Assembly: GCA_947589665.1 (NCBI GenBank) | Contig: CANQBJ010000010.1 | Location: forward strand, 1 to 49,520 | Direction of reading: 5' to 3' | From: an uncultured Clostridia bacterium | GTDB taxonomy: Bacteria; Bacillota; Clostridia; Lachnospirales; CAG-274 | Length of the DNA: 49,520 bases | Shown here: positions 35,395 to 43,864 of the stretch, piece after piece | How positions within the stretch are numbered: position 1 is the first letter of the stretch | How the letters are laid out: each line of letters opens with the position of its first letter | Made by a program: the position numbers and the translations under genes | The notes under the pieces: generated by a model | The model's database searches: none | Seen by the model: the letters and a program-made list of their open reading frames with translations, nothing else | What the model was told of the DNA's origin: nothing

Positions 35395-37065
35395 TCAGCT
35401 TACTGTGATTATATAGTTATAGGTAGACTGTCCTCCCTGCTCAACGCATATATCCAGTTCGCTGTTGAGCTTAAGGGCATAGCTCTCTATATCCTCTGCT
35501 TCCTTTTCACTGCCTTCGCTGCCCTTGTATATTGAGAGAACACAGGCATCCTCGTTGTTATCCAGCATTTTTTCCACAAGCATATCGGAGGCCTTGCGGC
35601 AGTTATCTGTCTTAAGCACTATTTTATCATTGAGTATACCTATATAATCTCCTTCTTTTATCTCTATGCTGTCAACTACAGTGTTCTTGACAGCCTTAGT
35701 GACCTTGGCAACATCTACAGAGCCTGCCGCCTCTCTCATATCTCTTTCAAGAGTTCTGATATCGCTGTCCTCATCGAACATTACCATTGCCTCAAGACAT
35801 TCAGGCACACTTTTGGTATCTATTACCACTACATTCTTTTCCTTACAGATTTCGGCAGCCTGCTTTGCAGCCATTATATTGTCCTTGTCATTGGGAAATA
35901 ATATGACCGTGCTGCCCTGGGCTGCCTCTATAGTATTTATAAAATGGTCTGTACCGCATCGCATTGAGCCGTTGTCATTGGCAAGCACAGTATCTACGCC
36001 TAACTGCAGGAGCATTGAGCCGAAGCCCTCTCCGTTTGACACGGCAACTACGGAAAGCTTTTTGCTTTCGCCTTTTTCTGGGATATCGGTATTTTCATAC
36101 CTTTTGGTTGCCTTTGTCTCAGCCTCCTTTATAAGGCTGGTATGCTGCAAGCACATATTCTCTATTTTCATATTTTCAAGAGGACCTATTTCAAGGGCTT
36201 TTTCAAGTACCTCGCCTGGGTGGTTGGTGTGTATATGCACCTTTATGATATCCTCATCGCATACCATAACTATGGAGTCGCCCATACTGTCAAGGTATGA
36301 CCTGAAGCCATCTTCAAAATCGGTCTTGTTATCCTGTATATTTACAAAAAATTCGGTACAGTAGCCGAATTTGATATCGGCATTAGCTTCAATCGGGGCG
36401 GTAATGCTCTTTACTGTATCGGCAGAGTCCAAAGACGCTACCTCGGCAATAGAGCCTATATATTCATATCCGCCCTCTATGATGTACAGCAGTCCTTGAC
36501 CGCCTGAGTCCACAACTCCTGCGTTCTTAAGCTGAGGCAGCATATCGGGAGTCTTTGCAAGCACCTCTCTGCCGTGGCTGAGTATAGCTTTTAAAAGCTC
36601 AGGTATATCGTCGGTGGTATAGCCTGTCTCTACTGCCTTTGCTCCCATTTCTCTTATAATGGTGAGCATAGTGCCTTCCTTGGGCTTCATAACAGCCTTA
36701 TAGGCAGTGTCCGCCGCAGCGGCAAAGCAGCGCGCAAGCTCGGAAGCGTCTATTTTGTCCTTGCCGTTAAGCTCCTTGTAAAAACCCCTTAGTATCTGAG
36801 AAAGTATAACGCCTGAATTGCCTCTTGCTCCTCTCAGGGCAGAGCCCGATACTATTTTTGCTACCTCAGAAATATCGGTGCTGTCAATATCCTTTATGGC
36901 ATTGGCAACAGCGGTCATAGTGGCAGACATATTTGTACCCGTATCTCCGTCGGGAACAGGGAATACATTCATGGCATCTACCTTATCTCTGTTTACCCAG
37001 AGCCTGTTGGCGCCGTTTATCATAAATCTTTTAAGATTTTGTCCGTCTATATAAGTCAGTTCCAT
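35395..37065 (-). CDS. fakA: Fatty acid kinase catalytic subunit, DhaL-DegV type (YloV/FakA)
   Basis: 556 aa. The N-terminal DhaL domain carries the ADP/Mg site NVFPVPDGDTGTNM and ARGNSGVILSQILRGF. The middle and C-terminal regions (GYCTEFF from about 235) match the YloV/FakA architecture. It phosphorylates fatty acids bound to FakB/DegV proteins; no fakB is here. The asp23-fakA-recG order is conserved in Firmicutes. GGAGG precedes the ATG. Confidence 0.94.
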   Translation of the reverse strand: MELTYIDGQNLKRFMINGANRLWVNRDKVDAMNVFPVPDGDTGTNMSATMTAVANAIKDIDSTDISEVAKIVSGSALRGARGNSGVILSQILRGFYKELNGKDKIDASELARCFAAAADTAYKAVMKPKEGTMLTIIREMGAKAVETGYTTDDIPELLKAILSHGREVLAKTPDMLPQLKNAGVVDSGGQGLLYIIEGGYEYIGSIAEVASLDSADTVKSITAPIEANADIKFGYCTEFFVNIQDNKTDFEDGFRSYLDSMGDSIVMVCDEDIIKVHIHTNHPGEVLEKALEIGPLENMKIENMCLQHTSLIKEAETKATKRYENTDIPEKGESKKLSVVAVSNGEGFGSMLLQLGVDTVLANDNGSMRCGTDHFINTIEAAQGSTVILFPNDKDNIMAAKQAAEICKEKNVVVIDTKSVPECLEAMVMFDEDSDIRTLERDMREAAGSVDVAKVTKAVKNTVVDSIEIKEGDYIGILNDKIVLKTDNCRKASDMLVEKMLDNNEDACVLSIYKGSEGSEKEAEDIESYALKLNSELDICVEQGGQSTYNYIITVS

Positions 37066-37074
37066 AAATTCCTC

Positions 37075-37434
37075 CTAGCTGTCAACCCTTATACCCTCTA
37101 CGGTAACGCTCACTGAGTTGACCTTTATACCAAGTGAGCTTTCCATATTATAAGTGACCGTGTTTGTAACTATATCGCCTATGGCGGGTATGTTGGTGCC
37201 GTATTCCACAATAATATGGAGCTTTACATCTACAGAGTGGTCATCATTTATATTTACCTCAACACCCTTTGAAAGACTTTCCTTCTTAAGCAGATGTACA
37301 ATGCCGTCCTTTACTGTCTTTACAGCCATACCCACGACACCGTAGCAGCCCGTAGCAGCTATGCCTGCGGTCTTAGCAAGCACGTGATTTGTAATGGTTA
37401 TATTTCCATGTTCTTTATTTATAACTACAGACAT
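37075..37434 (-). CDS. Asp23/Gls24 family envelope protein (YloU)
   Basis: 119 aa. Starts with GNITITNHVLAKTAGIAATG, the family signature, and continues with VKLHIIVEYGTNIPAIGD and a final VNSVSVTVEGI strand. Membrane-associated stress or envelope proteins; the YloU subgroup always lies before fakA. CGGAGG precedes the ATG. First gene of the 37434-31653 operon. Confidence 0.94.
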   Translation of the reverse strand: MSVVINKEHGNITITNHVLAKTAGIAATGCYGVVGMAVKTVKDGIVHLLKKESLSKGVEVNINDDHSVDVKLHIIVEYGTNIPAIGDIVTNTVTYNMESSLGIKVNSVSVTVEGIRVDS

Positions 37435-37470
37435 AAAAACACCTCCGTATAAAAAAATATCCTACAGTAA

Positions 37471-37499
37471 AGTATACACGAAAATTCTATCTTTATCAA
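37471..37499 (-). promoter_or_regulatory. SigA-type promoter of the asp23-fakA-recG-coaD operon
   Basis: On the minus strand TTGATA (37499-37494), 17-base spacer, TATACT (37476-37471), about 36 bases from the ATG. Confidence 0.7.
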
Positions 37500-37558
37500 C
37501 TGATTTTGCATACTAAATACACAATAATAAAAATCCTTAAATTTTTTTAAAATTTTTC

Positions 37559-37587
37559 TTGCATTATATATAATTTTCTGTTAAAAT
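37559..37587 (+). promoter_or_regulatory. SigA-type promoter of rpmB
   Basis: TTGCAT (37559-37564), 17-base spacer, TAAAAT (37582-37587). Preceded by a T/A-rich stretch that could act as an UP element. Confidence 0.65.
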
Positions 37588-37623
37588 ATAGAGCGATGAT
37601 TAAATTCTAAGGAGGTGTGATCT

Positions 37624-37839
37624 ATGGCAAAGTGTGAAATTTGTGAAAAGACCAGACAGACAGGTCACAGGATCAGTATTAATCGTAGCCAGGTTTCAAG
37701 AAGAGCTAATAAGACTTGGAAATCCAATATCAAGAAAGTAAAGATAGTTGAGGCAAACGGCAATATAAGGTCTATCCACATTTGTGCAAGATGCCTTCGT
37801 ACAGGTACTCATAAGGGTACGATCACCCGCGCAATCTGA
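37624..37839 (+). CDS. rpmB: 50S ribosomal protein L28
   Basis: 71 aa. Family motifs GHRISINRSQVSRRANKTW, with two Cys pairs (C4/C7 and C54/C57) making it the zinc-binding form. Divergent from asp23, the standard Firmicute arrangement. AAGGAGGTG is 7 bases before the ATG. Confidence 0.97.
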   Translation: MAKCEICEKTRQTGHRISINRSQVSRRANKTWKSNIKKVKIVEANGNIRSIHICARCLRTGTHKGTITRAI

Positions 37840-37866
37840 TTTTAATATTGATCAATTTTTAATATA

Positions 37867-37900
37867 ACAAAAGCTTCCGTTAAACGGAAGCTTTTTGTTA
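37867..37900 (+). terminator. Terminator after rpmB
   Basis: AAAAGCTTCCG pairs with CGGAAGCTTTTT; the outer AAC/GTT extends the stem. It lies between convergent genes and could work both ways. Confidence 0.85.
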
Positions 37901-37902
37901 TG

Positions 37903-38241
37903 CTATCTTATGGTATTAAATACCTCTGTAACGAGATCGGGATAGCTGCACATAAATACTAGAGAGGCAGTAAGCAGCATAATTACTGCGCCCAGTATAA
38001 GCAGCAAAAATTTATTCAGCAAGGACACATCCTTAAAGAAAAAGCCGTCGACTATATCATATTCCTCTTTTACAGGCAAAGCTGCCGTTTCCGCAGCCGC
38101 AGCTACATAGCCTGCGGGACGGATATCTGCCGCTTCAGGGCTGTTCTCCCGAACTTCTGAAATTTCTTCCACCTTTTTCCCGCAGTATTTACAAAATCTT
38201 GAACTGTCGGGTATTTCCTCTCCACAATGCATACAATACAT
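37903..38241 (-). CDS. Zinc-ribbon protein with one membrane helix
   Basis: 112 aa. An N-terminal zinc ribbon (CMHCGEEIPDSSRFCKYCGK, two CxxC pairs) is followed by an Ala/Glu/Pro linker. A single helix lies near the C end (FLLLILGAVIMLLTASLVFM). Such zinc_ribbon_2-TM proteins are common and uncharacterised. The same ribbon-plus-helix plan appears at 14978, but there is no kinase fold here. AGGAGGGG precedes the ATG. Confidence 0.8.
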   Translation of the reverse strand: MYCMHCGEEIPDSSRFCKYCGKKVEEISEVRENSPEAADIRPAGYVAAAAETAALPVKEEYDIVDGFFFKDVSLLNKFLLLILGAVIMLLTASLVFMCSYPDLVTEVFNTIR

Positions 38242-38306
38242 TTTATCCCCTCCTTAGTATGTCTGTATATTAAATATATCACTATATTTCAAATAAGTAA
38301 ATATTT

Positions 38307-38335
38307 TTGCAAAAAATTAAGAAATATGTTATTCT
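38307..38335 (+). promoter_or_regulatory. SigA-type promoter of the mazG-hup unit
   Basis: TTGCAA (38307-38312), 17-base spacer, TATTCT (38330-38335), 30 bases before the ATG. Confidence 0.55.
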
Positions 38336-38365
38336 TATTTAAGAAATAGTACAAGGAGGAGCATT

Positions 38366-39139
38366 ATGAAATATACGCTTGAGGACCTTAAGGAAGTGGT
38401 ACGCCGCCTTACGGCAGAGGACGGCTGCCCGTGGGACCGCATACAGACCCACGATACGCTTAAAAGATATCTTATAGAGGAGTGCTATGAGGTAATAGAT
38501 GCCATTGACGGCAAGGACAATGAAAATATGTGCGAGGAGCTGGGAGATGTGCTTTTCCAGATAGTGTTCCATTCCGAGCTTTCACGTAAGGAAAATGCCT
38601 TTGATCTGTCAGATGTCATAGACGGCATTACACGTAAAATGATATCCAGGCATCCCCATATATTTTCAGACAGCGATGAAAAGAGCATAAAGGAAATAAA
38701 TGACAACTGGGAGAGTATAAAAAAAGAGGAAAAGGGTTATAAGAATAATATGGAAATACTAAAAAGCGTTCCAAGATCACTGCCTGCCCTTATGAGAAGT
38801 GAAAAAACAGTGTCAAAGGCATATAAAAACAATATGGACAGTGAAGGCTTTGATGATATAGCCGAAAGAATAGAAAGTAACGCAGGTATTCTGAAAAGCC
38901 TGAATTTATCCCAGAAAAAGGAACAGGAGGAAATAATTGGTAAAATTTTATTTGATTTAACAAAAATTTCACATTTTTCGCAACTAAATGCCGAATTTTC
39001 CTTGACAAATGCTGTAAAAACGTATATAAATAGATTTGAGGACATTGAAGCGGCCGATACAGCCGTTGGAGAAATCGATGAGGATACAGATTTCGAGGAT
39101 GTTAAGGCTAATATAATTAAAAAGGAGGAAATTCAATGA
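38366..39139 (+). CDS. mazG: Nucleoside triphosphate pyrophosphohydrolase MazG
   Basis: 257 aa with two MazG-like halves. The N-terminal half has [19 protein letters not shown] and the metal motif EECYE...EELGD. The second half is less conserved ([20 protein letters not shown]), with some of its acids absent, so activity may rest on the first half. It ends with ATGA overlap into hup. CAAGGAGGAG precedes the ATG. Confidence 0.92.
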   Translation: MKYTLEDLKEVVRRLTAEDGCPWDRIQTHDTLKRYLIEECYEVIDAIDGKDNENMCEELGDVLFQIVFHSELSRKENAFDLSDVIDGITRKMISRHPHIFSDSDEKSIKEINDNWESIKKEEKGYKNNMEILKSVPRSLPALMRSEKTVSKAYKNNMDSEGFDDIAERIESNAGILKSLNLSQKKEQEEIIGKILFDLTKISHFSQLNAEFSLTNAVKTYINRFEDIEAADTAVGEIDEDTDFEDVKANIIKKEEIQ

Positions 39140-39411
39140 ACAAGACAGAATTAGTTGCAAGCATTGCTGAGAAGGCAGGCTTAAAGAAGACAGAAGCAGA
39201 AAAGGCTTTAAAGGCTTTTGAAGAGACAGTAACAGCTGCTTTAGTAGCAGGCGACGAAGTTAGATTAGTTGGTTTCGGTACTTTTGCTGTTAAGGCAAGA
39301 GAGGCTCGTACAGGCGTTAATCCAAGAACTAATGAGTCTATCCAGATCGCTGCATCTAAGGCTCCTAAGTTTAAGGCTGGTAAGGCTTTAAAGGACGCTG
39401 TTAATGCTTAA
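39136..39411 (+). CDS. hup: HU-family DNA-binding protein
   Basis: 91 aa, canonical [20 protein letters not shown], then [24 protein letters not shown] with the DNA-intercalating Pro in the beta arm. Codons are biased to GCT, AAG and GTT compared with neighbours, as expected of a very highly expressed gene. Overlaps mazG by 4 bases; AAGGAGG lies inside mazG. Confidence 0.97.
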   Translation: MNKTELVASIAEKAGLKKTEAEKALKAFEETVTAALVAGDEVRLVGFGTFAVKAREARTGVNPRTNESIQIAASKAPKFKAGKALKDAVNA

Positions 39412-39422
39412 TTAATAAATTT

Positions 39423-39446
39423 CGGGGTCACCAGACCCCGTTTTTT
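39423..39446 (+). terminator. Terminator after hup
   Basis: CGGGGTC (39423-39429) has a short loop and pairs with GACCCCG (39434-39440), then TTTTTT. Downstream rqcP-divIC expression may come from read-through. Confidence 0.85.
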
Positions 39447-39485
39447 ATTGCTGTAGATATCGTGAAAAGATTTAAAGGAGAGAAT

Positions 39486-39725
39486 ATGAGACTGGATAAA
39501 TTTTTAAAGGTATCGCGTATCATAAAGAGGAGAACCGTTGCCAATGAAGCCTGTGACGGCGGCAGAGTAAGCGTAAACGGCAAGACAGCCAAGGCAGGTC
39601 TTGATGTTAAGGTCGGGGATATAATAGAGATAGCCTTTGGCAACAACACCACAAGGGTGGAGGTGCTGTCTGTACAGGAAAGCGTAAGAAAGGAAGACGC
39701 AGGCTCTATGTATAAAAGCCTTTAG
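39486..39725 (+). CDS. rqcP: S4-domain ribosome-associated protein RqcP (YabO)
   Basis: 79 aa, almost all S4 domain: [19 protein letters not shown], then [21 protein letters not shown]. RqcP works with RqcH on Ala tailing of stalled nascent chains. Start at 39486 after AAAGGAG. Place between hup and yabP is conserved. Confidence 0.94.
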   Translation: MRLDKFLKVSRIIKRRTVANEACDGGRVSVNGKTAKAGLDVKVGDIIEIAFGNNTTRVEVLSVQESVRKEDAGSMYKSL

Positions 39726-39758
39726 TCCCTCATATATTTTAAGAGGGAGGGTGATAGC

Positions 39759-40031
39759 ATGGAGGAAAGAGCGTCATCTCGTCACACGATAACACTGGAT
39801 AAAAGAGAAAAATTGTCAGCGTCGGGTGTTATGGACGTACTCAGCTTTGACGAAGAAAACATTGTTGCCCAGACGGATAAGGGTATGCTTGTGATACGGG
39901 GCAGCAATTTACATATAAATAACCTTAATCTGGATAAGGGCGATCTGTCGGTAGATGGCAATATTTCAAGCCTTGCCTATGAAGAGGAAGGTATGGGAGG
40001 CTCAGGCTTTCTGAGAAGACTGTTTAAATGA
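39759..40031 (+). CDS. yabP: Sporulation protein YabP
   Basis: 90 aa. HTITLDKREKLSASGVMDVLSFDEE is the YabP/YqfC opening; the rest is short strands. Spore-specific, probably coat or envelope related. GGGAGGGTG precedes the ATG. Coupled by ATGA to yabQ. Confidence 0.92.
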   Translation: MEERASSRHTITLDKREKLSASGVMDVLSFDEENIVAQTDKGMLVIRGSNLHINNLNLDKGDLSVDGNISSLAYEEEGMGGSGFLRRLFK

Positions 40032-40462
40032 TACTGTCTATGACGTTTCAGTGCAGGCTTTTTATACTGTCGGCTCTGCTGGGCATTGCAGGAGGCTTTG
40101 CATATACATTTATAGTATCTGCGGCGATGATATGGAACAAAAGGGCGCTAAAGCATATATGCGATATTGTTTTCTGGCTTTCGTATGCCCTTGGGGTATT
40201 CCTTGTAATGCTGCGTGTCAACTATGGCGAAATACGTCCTTTTTCTATACTTGGCATATTTATAGGTATGGTTATATATTACGCTGCCTTTGAGGTATAT
40301 GCCCGCAGGATAACGGCATTTATACTGAAAACGGCAGTGAGATCTATTTCGATTTTTATAGAAATAGTACTTACTCCGTTTAAAATTTTGCTGTTTCCCT
40401 TCAGAAAATTAACAATTTATTTAAAAAAGACTTGCAAAAACATAAAAAGTATGAGAAAATAA
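40028..40462 (+). CDS. yabQ: Spore cortex protein YabQ
   Basis: 144 aa, three to four membrane helices and a very basic C terminus. Recognised from position after yabP and from the family-like GGFAYTF...NKRALKHICDIVFWL and GEIRPFSILGIFIG segments. YabQ is needed for cortex formation in Bacillus. Overlaps yabP by 4 bases. Confidence 0.88.
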   Translation: MILSMTFQCRLFILSALLGIAGGFAYTFIVSAAMIWNKRALKHICDIVFWLSYALGVFLVMLRVNYGEIRPFSILGIFIGMVIYYAAFEVYARRITAFILKTAVRSISIFIEIVLTPFKILLFPFRKLTIYLKKTCKNIKSMRK

Positions 40463-40514
40463 TAATATACTACTTGTTTTGTGTAAATTTCCAAAGAAAG
40501 GGAGGCGGCTGCAG

Positions 40515-40883
40515 TTGTCTTCACTAAGTAAGCATAAAAAGGCAAATATCATATATTCTGTTATAATGACAGTAATGACACTTATTTTTGTTGCCGCACT
40601 TTTTCATCAGTACAGTATAAGACAAGATCTTATAAGTGCGCAGATAGATATGGAAATAAGCCTTACAAAGGCAAATGCCGAGGGCGCCGCTCTCAAGAAG
40701 GAGTATGACAATCAGAGCTCTCCCGAGTTTATTGAAAAGGTTGCAAGGGAAAAGCTTAATATGGTCAGACCCAATGAGATAGTTTTTATTGACGAAAATA
40801 CTCCCGAGGGCAAACAGCTTCTCAAGGCAAACGAAGCCGAGAATATGGCTGAGAAGACAGAACAAAATACCGATAAAGAATAA
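40515..40883 (+). CDS. divIC: Septum formation initiator DivIC/FtsB
   Basis: 122 aa. A short basic N terminus leads to one membrane helix (IIYSVIMTVMTLIFVAALF), then a coiled coil (about 42-80) and the family end SPEFIEKVAREKLNMVRPNEIVF. Septal component with FtsL/DivIB. It starts with TTG at 40515, with GGGAGG at 40500-40505; the longer frame has no ribosome site. Confidence 0.92.
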   Translation: MSSLSKHKKANIIYSVIMTVMTLIFVAALFHQYSIRQDLISAQIDMEISLTKANAEGAALKKEYDNQSSPEFIEKVAREKLNMVRPNEIVFIDENTPEGKQLLKANEAENMAEKTEQNTDKE

Positions 40884-40887
40884 ATTC

Positions 40888-40912
40888 AAGGACTGCCGCA
40901 GGCAGTCCTTTT
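40888..40912 (+). terminator. Terminator after divIC
   Basis: AAGGACTGCC (40888-40897), loop GCA, GGCAGTCCTT (40901-40910), then TT. Confidence 0.8.
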
Positions 40913-40938
40913 AATGTAGATAAGCTGTGTTTTTTGTG

Positions 40939-40967
40939 TTGCATTTTACGGCATACTTTGGTACAAT
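40939..40967 (+). promoter_or_regulatory. SigA-type promoter of the isomerase-nadD-rsfS unit
   Basis: TTGCAT (40939-40944), 17-base spacer, TACAAT (40962-40967). Confidence 0.6.
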
Positions 40968-41011
40968 AATATTAACAATATATTCAAATTTATATCAAAG
41001 AGGTGGTAAAT

Positions 41012-41854
41012 ATGGCATTTGGAATGAGAGGACACGATTTAGGCGGCAAGCAGAAGTTTGACGAATTTCTTGCAAAGGTAAAGGAGAACGATATCGATAT
41101 CGTGCAGCTTGCCTTTCAGAAATCCATTACAGACATTGACTTTACAAGAGGTAACTATAATCCCGGCTTAGGCTATTATATAGGCAGAAGGCTTAGGGAG
41201 AACAATATACACGTGGCGGTGCTGGGATGTTATATCAACCCCACAAATCCCGTTGAAGAAAAGAGAGTCGAGGCAGTAAAGAAGTTTATAGAACATCTTA
41301 AGTATGCAAGGGCTATAGGCGCCGATATGGTCGGCACCGAAACGGGCAGACTTGACGAGAACTTTAAAATAGTGCCTCAGACCTACACCGAGACCTGCTA
41401 TCAGCTTCTTTTAAAGTCTATGAGAGAAATAGTATCTGCAGCGGAAAAGCTTGGCGTTATAGTGGGTGTGGAAGGAGTTGCCACACATACCCTGTATTCT
41501 CCCGAAATGATGCAGAGATTTTTAAACGATATCAATTCTCCCAACGTAGAGGTAATACTTGATCCTGTAAATCTTCTGGACAGAAATAACTACAAGGAGC
41601 AGGAGGCAGTTATCGAAAAGGCATTCAAGTACTATGGCGACAGGATATCTGTAATGCATATAAAGGACTTTAAGCTCGATGAAAAGGGCGATGTTGCTTT
41701 TGAGCAGGTAGGCGAGGGCTTATTCAACTATGCGCCTTTATTTAAACAGCTTAAACAGACAAAGCCTTATATAACCATGCTTATTGAGAATTCAAACGAG
41801 AGCAGATACCACAGCGACTGCGAATATTTACAGAAGATATATGATGAAGCTTAA
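41012..41854 (+). CDS. Sugar phosphate isomerase/epimerase-like TIM barrel
   Basis: 280 aa, AP_endonuc_2/xylose isomerase-like fold. Metal-ligand candidates are E in VVGVEG ([12 protein letters not shown]), D in [10 protein letters not shown] in VMHIKDF and E in MLIENS, the usual order for this family. The substrate is not known; neighbours give no sugar context. Start at 41012 after GAGGTGG. Overlaps the Mpg remnant by 14 bases. Confidence 0.88.
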   Translation: MAFGMRGHDLGGKQKFDEFLAKVKENDIDIVQLAFQKSITDIDFTRGNYNPGLGYYIGRRLRENNIHVAVLGCYINPTNPVEEKRVEAVKKFIEHLKYARAIGADMVGTETGRLDENFKIVPQTYTETCYQLLLKSMREIVSAAEKLGVIVGVEGVATHTLYSPEMMQRFLNDINSPNVEVILDPVNLLDRNNYKEQEAVIEKAFKYYGDRISVMHIKDFKLDEKGDVAFEQVGEGLFNYAPLFKQLKQTKPYITMLIENSNESRYHSDCEYLQKIYDEA

Positions 41855-42131
41855 AAGCGACTTTTATACAAGAGATACGCTGACGGTTGCAAGAGAACTG
41901 CTGGGCAAATATATAGTCCGTGAGCTTGACGGACACTCTCTTACCGTAATGATAACGGAAACAGAGGCTTATATAGGCGCCATAGACAGGAGGCTTAATA
42001 ATGTGCTTCTTGACAGGCCACCTCTCTATATTACAGAGGGAGTAAAAATAGACAAATTCAGTACAGGCAAAAGAATAAATATCGACTATGCCGAAGAGGC
42101 AGTGGATTTTCCATGGAGATTTTATATATGA
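41841..42131 (+). pseudogene. Internally deleted DNA-3-methyladenine glycosylase (Mpg)
   Basis: 96 aa against about 190-200 for intact Mpg. The first 46 residues match the N terminus ([20 protein letters not shown] and ITETEAYIG, with the catalytic Glu). The last 45 match the C terminus (PPLYITEG ... [16 protein letters not shown]). The centre, including the DNA-inserting Tyr loop, is gone and the frame is kept. The joint lies near IDR (about 41980-41995), a word expected on both sides of the deletion. Excision activity is very unlikely. No stop or frameshift, so it may still be translated, perhaps only to couple nadD (ATGA overlap). Confidence 0.8.
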
Positions 42132-43348
42132 AAGAGCTGTCACAGTATAAAAAATATAAAAGAATAGCCGTAATGGGCGGCAGCTTCAATCCCATACACA
42201 ACGGTCATCTTGTGGCGGCAGAGGCTGTAAGGCAGGAAATGGATATAGAGAGAGTGATATTCATACCTGCGGGCAGCTCTCCCCATAAGGAAAGCGACCC
42301 TATGTATAACGAACACAGGTACCTTATGACAGTGCTGGCTACAGTTACCAATCCTGACTTTGAGGTCTCCCGAACGGAAATAGACAGAATGGGCAAAAGC
42401 TATACCATAGACACTATAAGGGAGCTTAGACATAAGTGCAGCAAGGACTGTGAGATATATTTCATAACAGGCGCCGATGCCATAGCCGAGATACTTACAT
42501 GGAAGGACCCGGAAGAGCTTTTGTCTATGTGTAAATTTGTGGCGGTAACACGTCCGGGCTATGACAAGACAAAGCTTAAGGCTACTATAGATACCCTTAA
42601 CACGAAATATAAGGGCAATATAGAATTTCTGGAAATTCCCGCTCTTTCCATATCCTCTACGGATATCAGGAACAGAGTGACGGCGGGCAAGACCATTAAA
42701 TATCTTGTACCAGAATCCGTAGAAAATTATATCCTTAAATTCGGACTGTATGGCGCAGGACTTTCGCTGTCCGGAACAGAGTATATCAATAAAAAGCTTT
42801 ACAGCGTTCTTACTCCTAAGCGCTTCAGACACACACAGGGAGTTGCCAAGGAGGCTGTAAGGCTTGCCGAAAGATATGGCGCCGATACTGACAAGGCATA
42901 TCTTGCAGGTCTTTTACACGACTGCGCAAAGTGCTATACAGATGAAGAAAAGCTTGCCATGTGCCGACAATACAATGTTCCCCTTGACGATGTACTATAC
43001 GCTCAGCCCGACCTTGCTCACAGCTTTTTAGGTGCAGCCCTGGCAAAAGCCGTATACGGTGTTAAGGACGAGGATATAATAAATGCCATAGCATACCATA
43101 CTACGGGCAGAGAAAATATGTCGCTGCTGGAAAAGATAATATATATAGCTGACTATATAGAGCCTAACAGAGAGCCCTTCAAGGGACTTGAAGAAATAAG
43201 GGAGCTTGCCTATAAGGACATAGACAAGGCAGTGGAATATTCACTTAAAAATACAATAGATCACAATGTTAATAAAAAAAGGATGATCCATCCGCTGAGC
43301 ATAACTGCTCTGGAATACTACAGGGAGGGAAATAATGAAAAACGATAG
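42128..43348 (+). CDS. nadD: NadD-YqeK fusion: nicotinate-nucleotide adenylyltransferase plus HD hydrolase
   Basis: 406 aa. Residues 10-205 are NadD, with [11 protein letters not shown] (17-27) and the ISSTDIR motif near the end. Residues about 220-400 are a YqeK-type HD domain, with [25 protein letters not shown] and the later [26 protein letters not shown]. NadD makes deamido-NAD; YqeK hydrolyses Ap4A. In many Firmicutes they are adjacent separate genes; here no stop divides them. Start at 42128 by ATGA overlap with the Mpg remnant and GGAGA upstream. Confidence 0.94.
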   Translation: MKELSQYKKYKRIAVMGGSFNPIHNGHLVAAEAVRQEMDIERVIFIPAGSSPHKESDPMYNEHRYLMTVLATVTNPDFEVSRTEIDRMGKSYTIDTIRELRHKCSKDCEIYFITGADAIAEILTWKDPEELLSMCKFVAVTRPGYDKTKLKATIDTLNTKYKGNIEFLEIPALSISSTDIRNRVTAGKTIKYLVPESVENYILKFGLYGAGLSLSGTEYINKKLYSVLTPKRFRHTQGVAKEAVRLAERYGADTDKAYLAGLLHDCAKCYTDEEKLAMCRQYNVPLDDVLYAQPDLAHSFLGAALAKAVYGVKDEDIINAIAYHTTGRENMSLLEKIIYIADYIEPNREPFKGLEEIRELAYKDIDKAVEYSLKNTIDHNVNKKRMIHPLSITALEYYREGNNEKR

Positions 43349-43703
43349 AAATTCTTTAGAAGGCGCTAAAATAGCTTATGCCGCTCTTGACGACAAGCTT
43401 GCAATAGATATAAGGGTGCTGGATATAAGCAAGATATCCACTCTTGCAGACTATTTTGTGATTGCAAGCGGCTCCAATCCCAATCAGCTTAAGGCTATGG
43501 CAGATTCTGTAGACGAAAATCTTTACAAGGCAGGCTATATACTTAAGCATACGGAGGGTATGCAGAATCACAGCAGAAGCTGGGTGCTTATGGACTACGG
43601 TGATATAGTGGTGCATCTGTTCAATAAGGAGGACAGGGAGTTTTATGACCTTGAAAGAATATGGGGAGATGCAAGAACTCTTTCTGAGGATGAATTGAAG
43701 TAA
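43335..43703 (+). CDS. rsfS: Ribosome silencing factor RsfS
   Basis: 122 aa. Family motifs: TLADYFVIASGSNPNQLKAM, then EGMQNHSRSWVLMDYGDIVVHLF and FYDLERIWGDA. Binds L14 and blocks subunit joining. Overlaps nadD-yqeK by 14 bases with GGGAGG inside it; the order nadD-yqeK-rsfS is conserved. Confidence 0.96.
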   Translation: MKNDRNSLEGAKIAYAALDDKLAIDIRVLDISKISTLADYFVIASGSNPNQLKAMADSVDENLYKAGYILKHTEGMQNHSRSWVLMDYGDIVVHLFNKEDREFYDLERIWGDARTLSEDELK

Positions 43704-43734
43704 AAGCCGCAGATATTTGTTATATATGGTAATT

Positions 43735-43781
43735 GAGAGACTGTCACCTTAATAAAGGTATATTGCGCAGTCTCTTTTTTC
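43735..43781 (+). terminator. Terminator after rsfS
   Basis: AGAGACTG pairs with CAGTCTCT and is followed by TTTTT. The loop holds a smaller ACCTT/AAGGT hairpin. Confidence 0.8.
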
Positions 43782-43864
43782 GTACATAAAAATAAGCCTA
43801 TGCCTCTTTAAATGTAATATCGATGCCATTTTCGGCATAGAATTTAGGAGAGGAGGGGATTGTT

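Noticed and set aside
38366..39139. mazG as a toxin-antitoxin partner
   Set aside because: There is no mazEF nearby, and the hup-rqcP-yabP setting is the standard housekeeping place for this gene.
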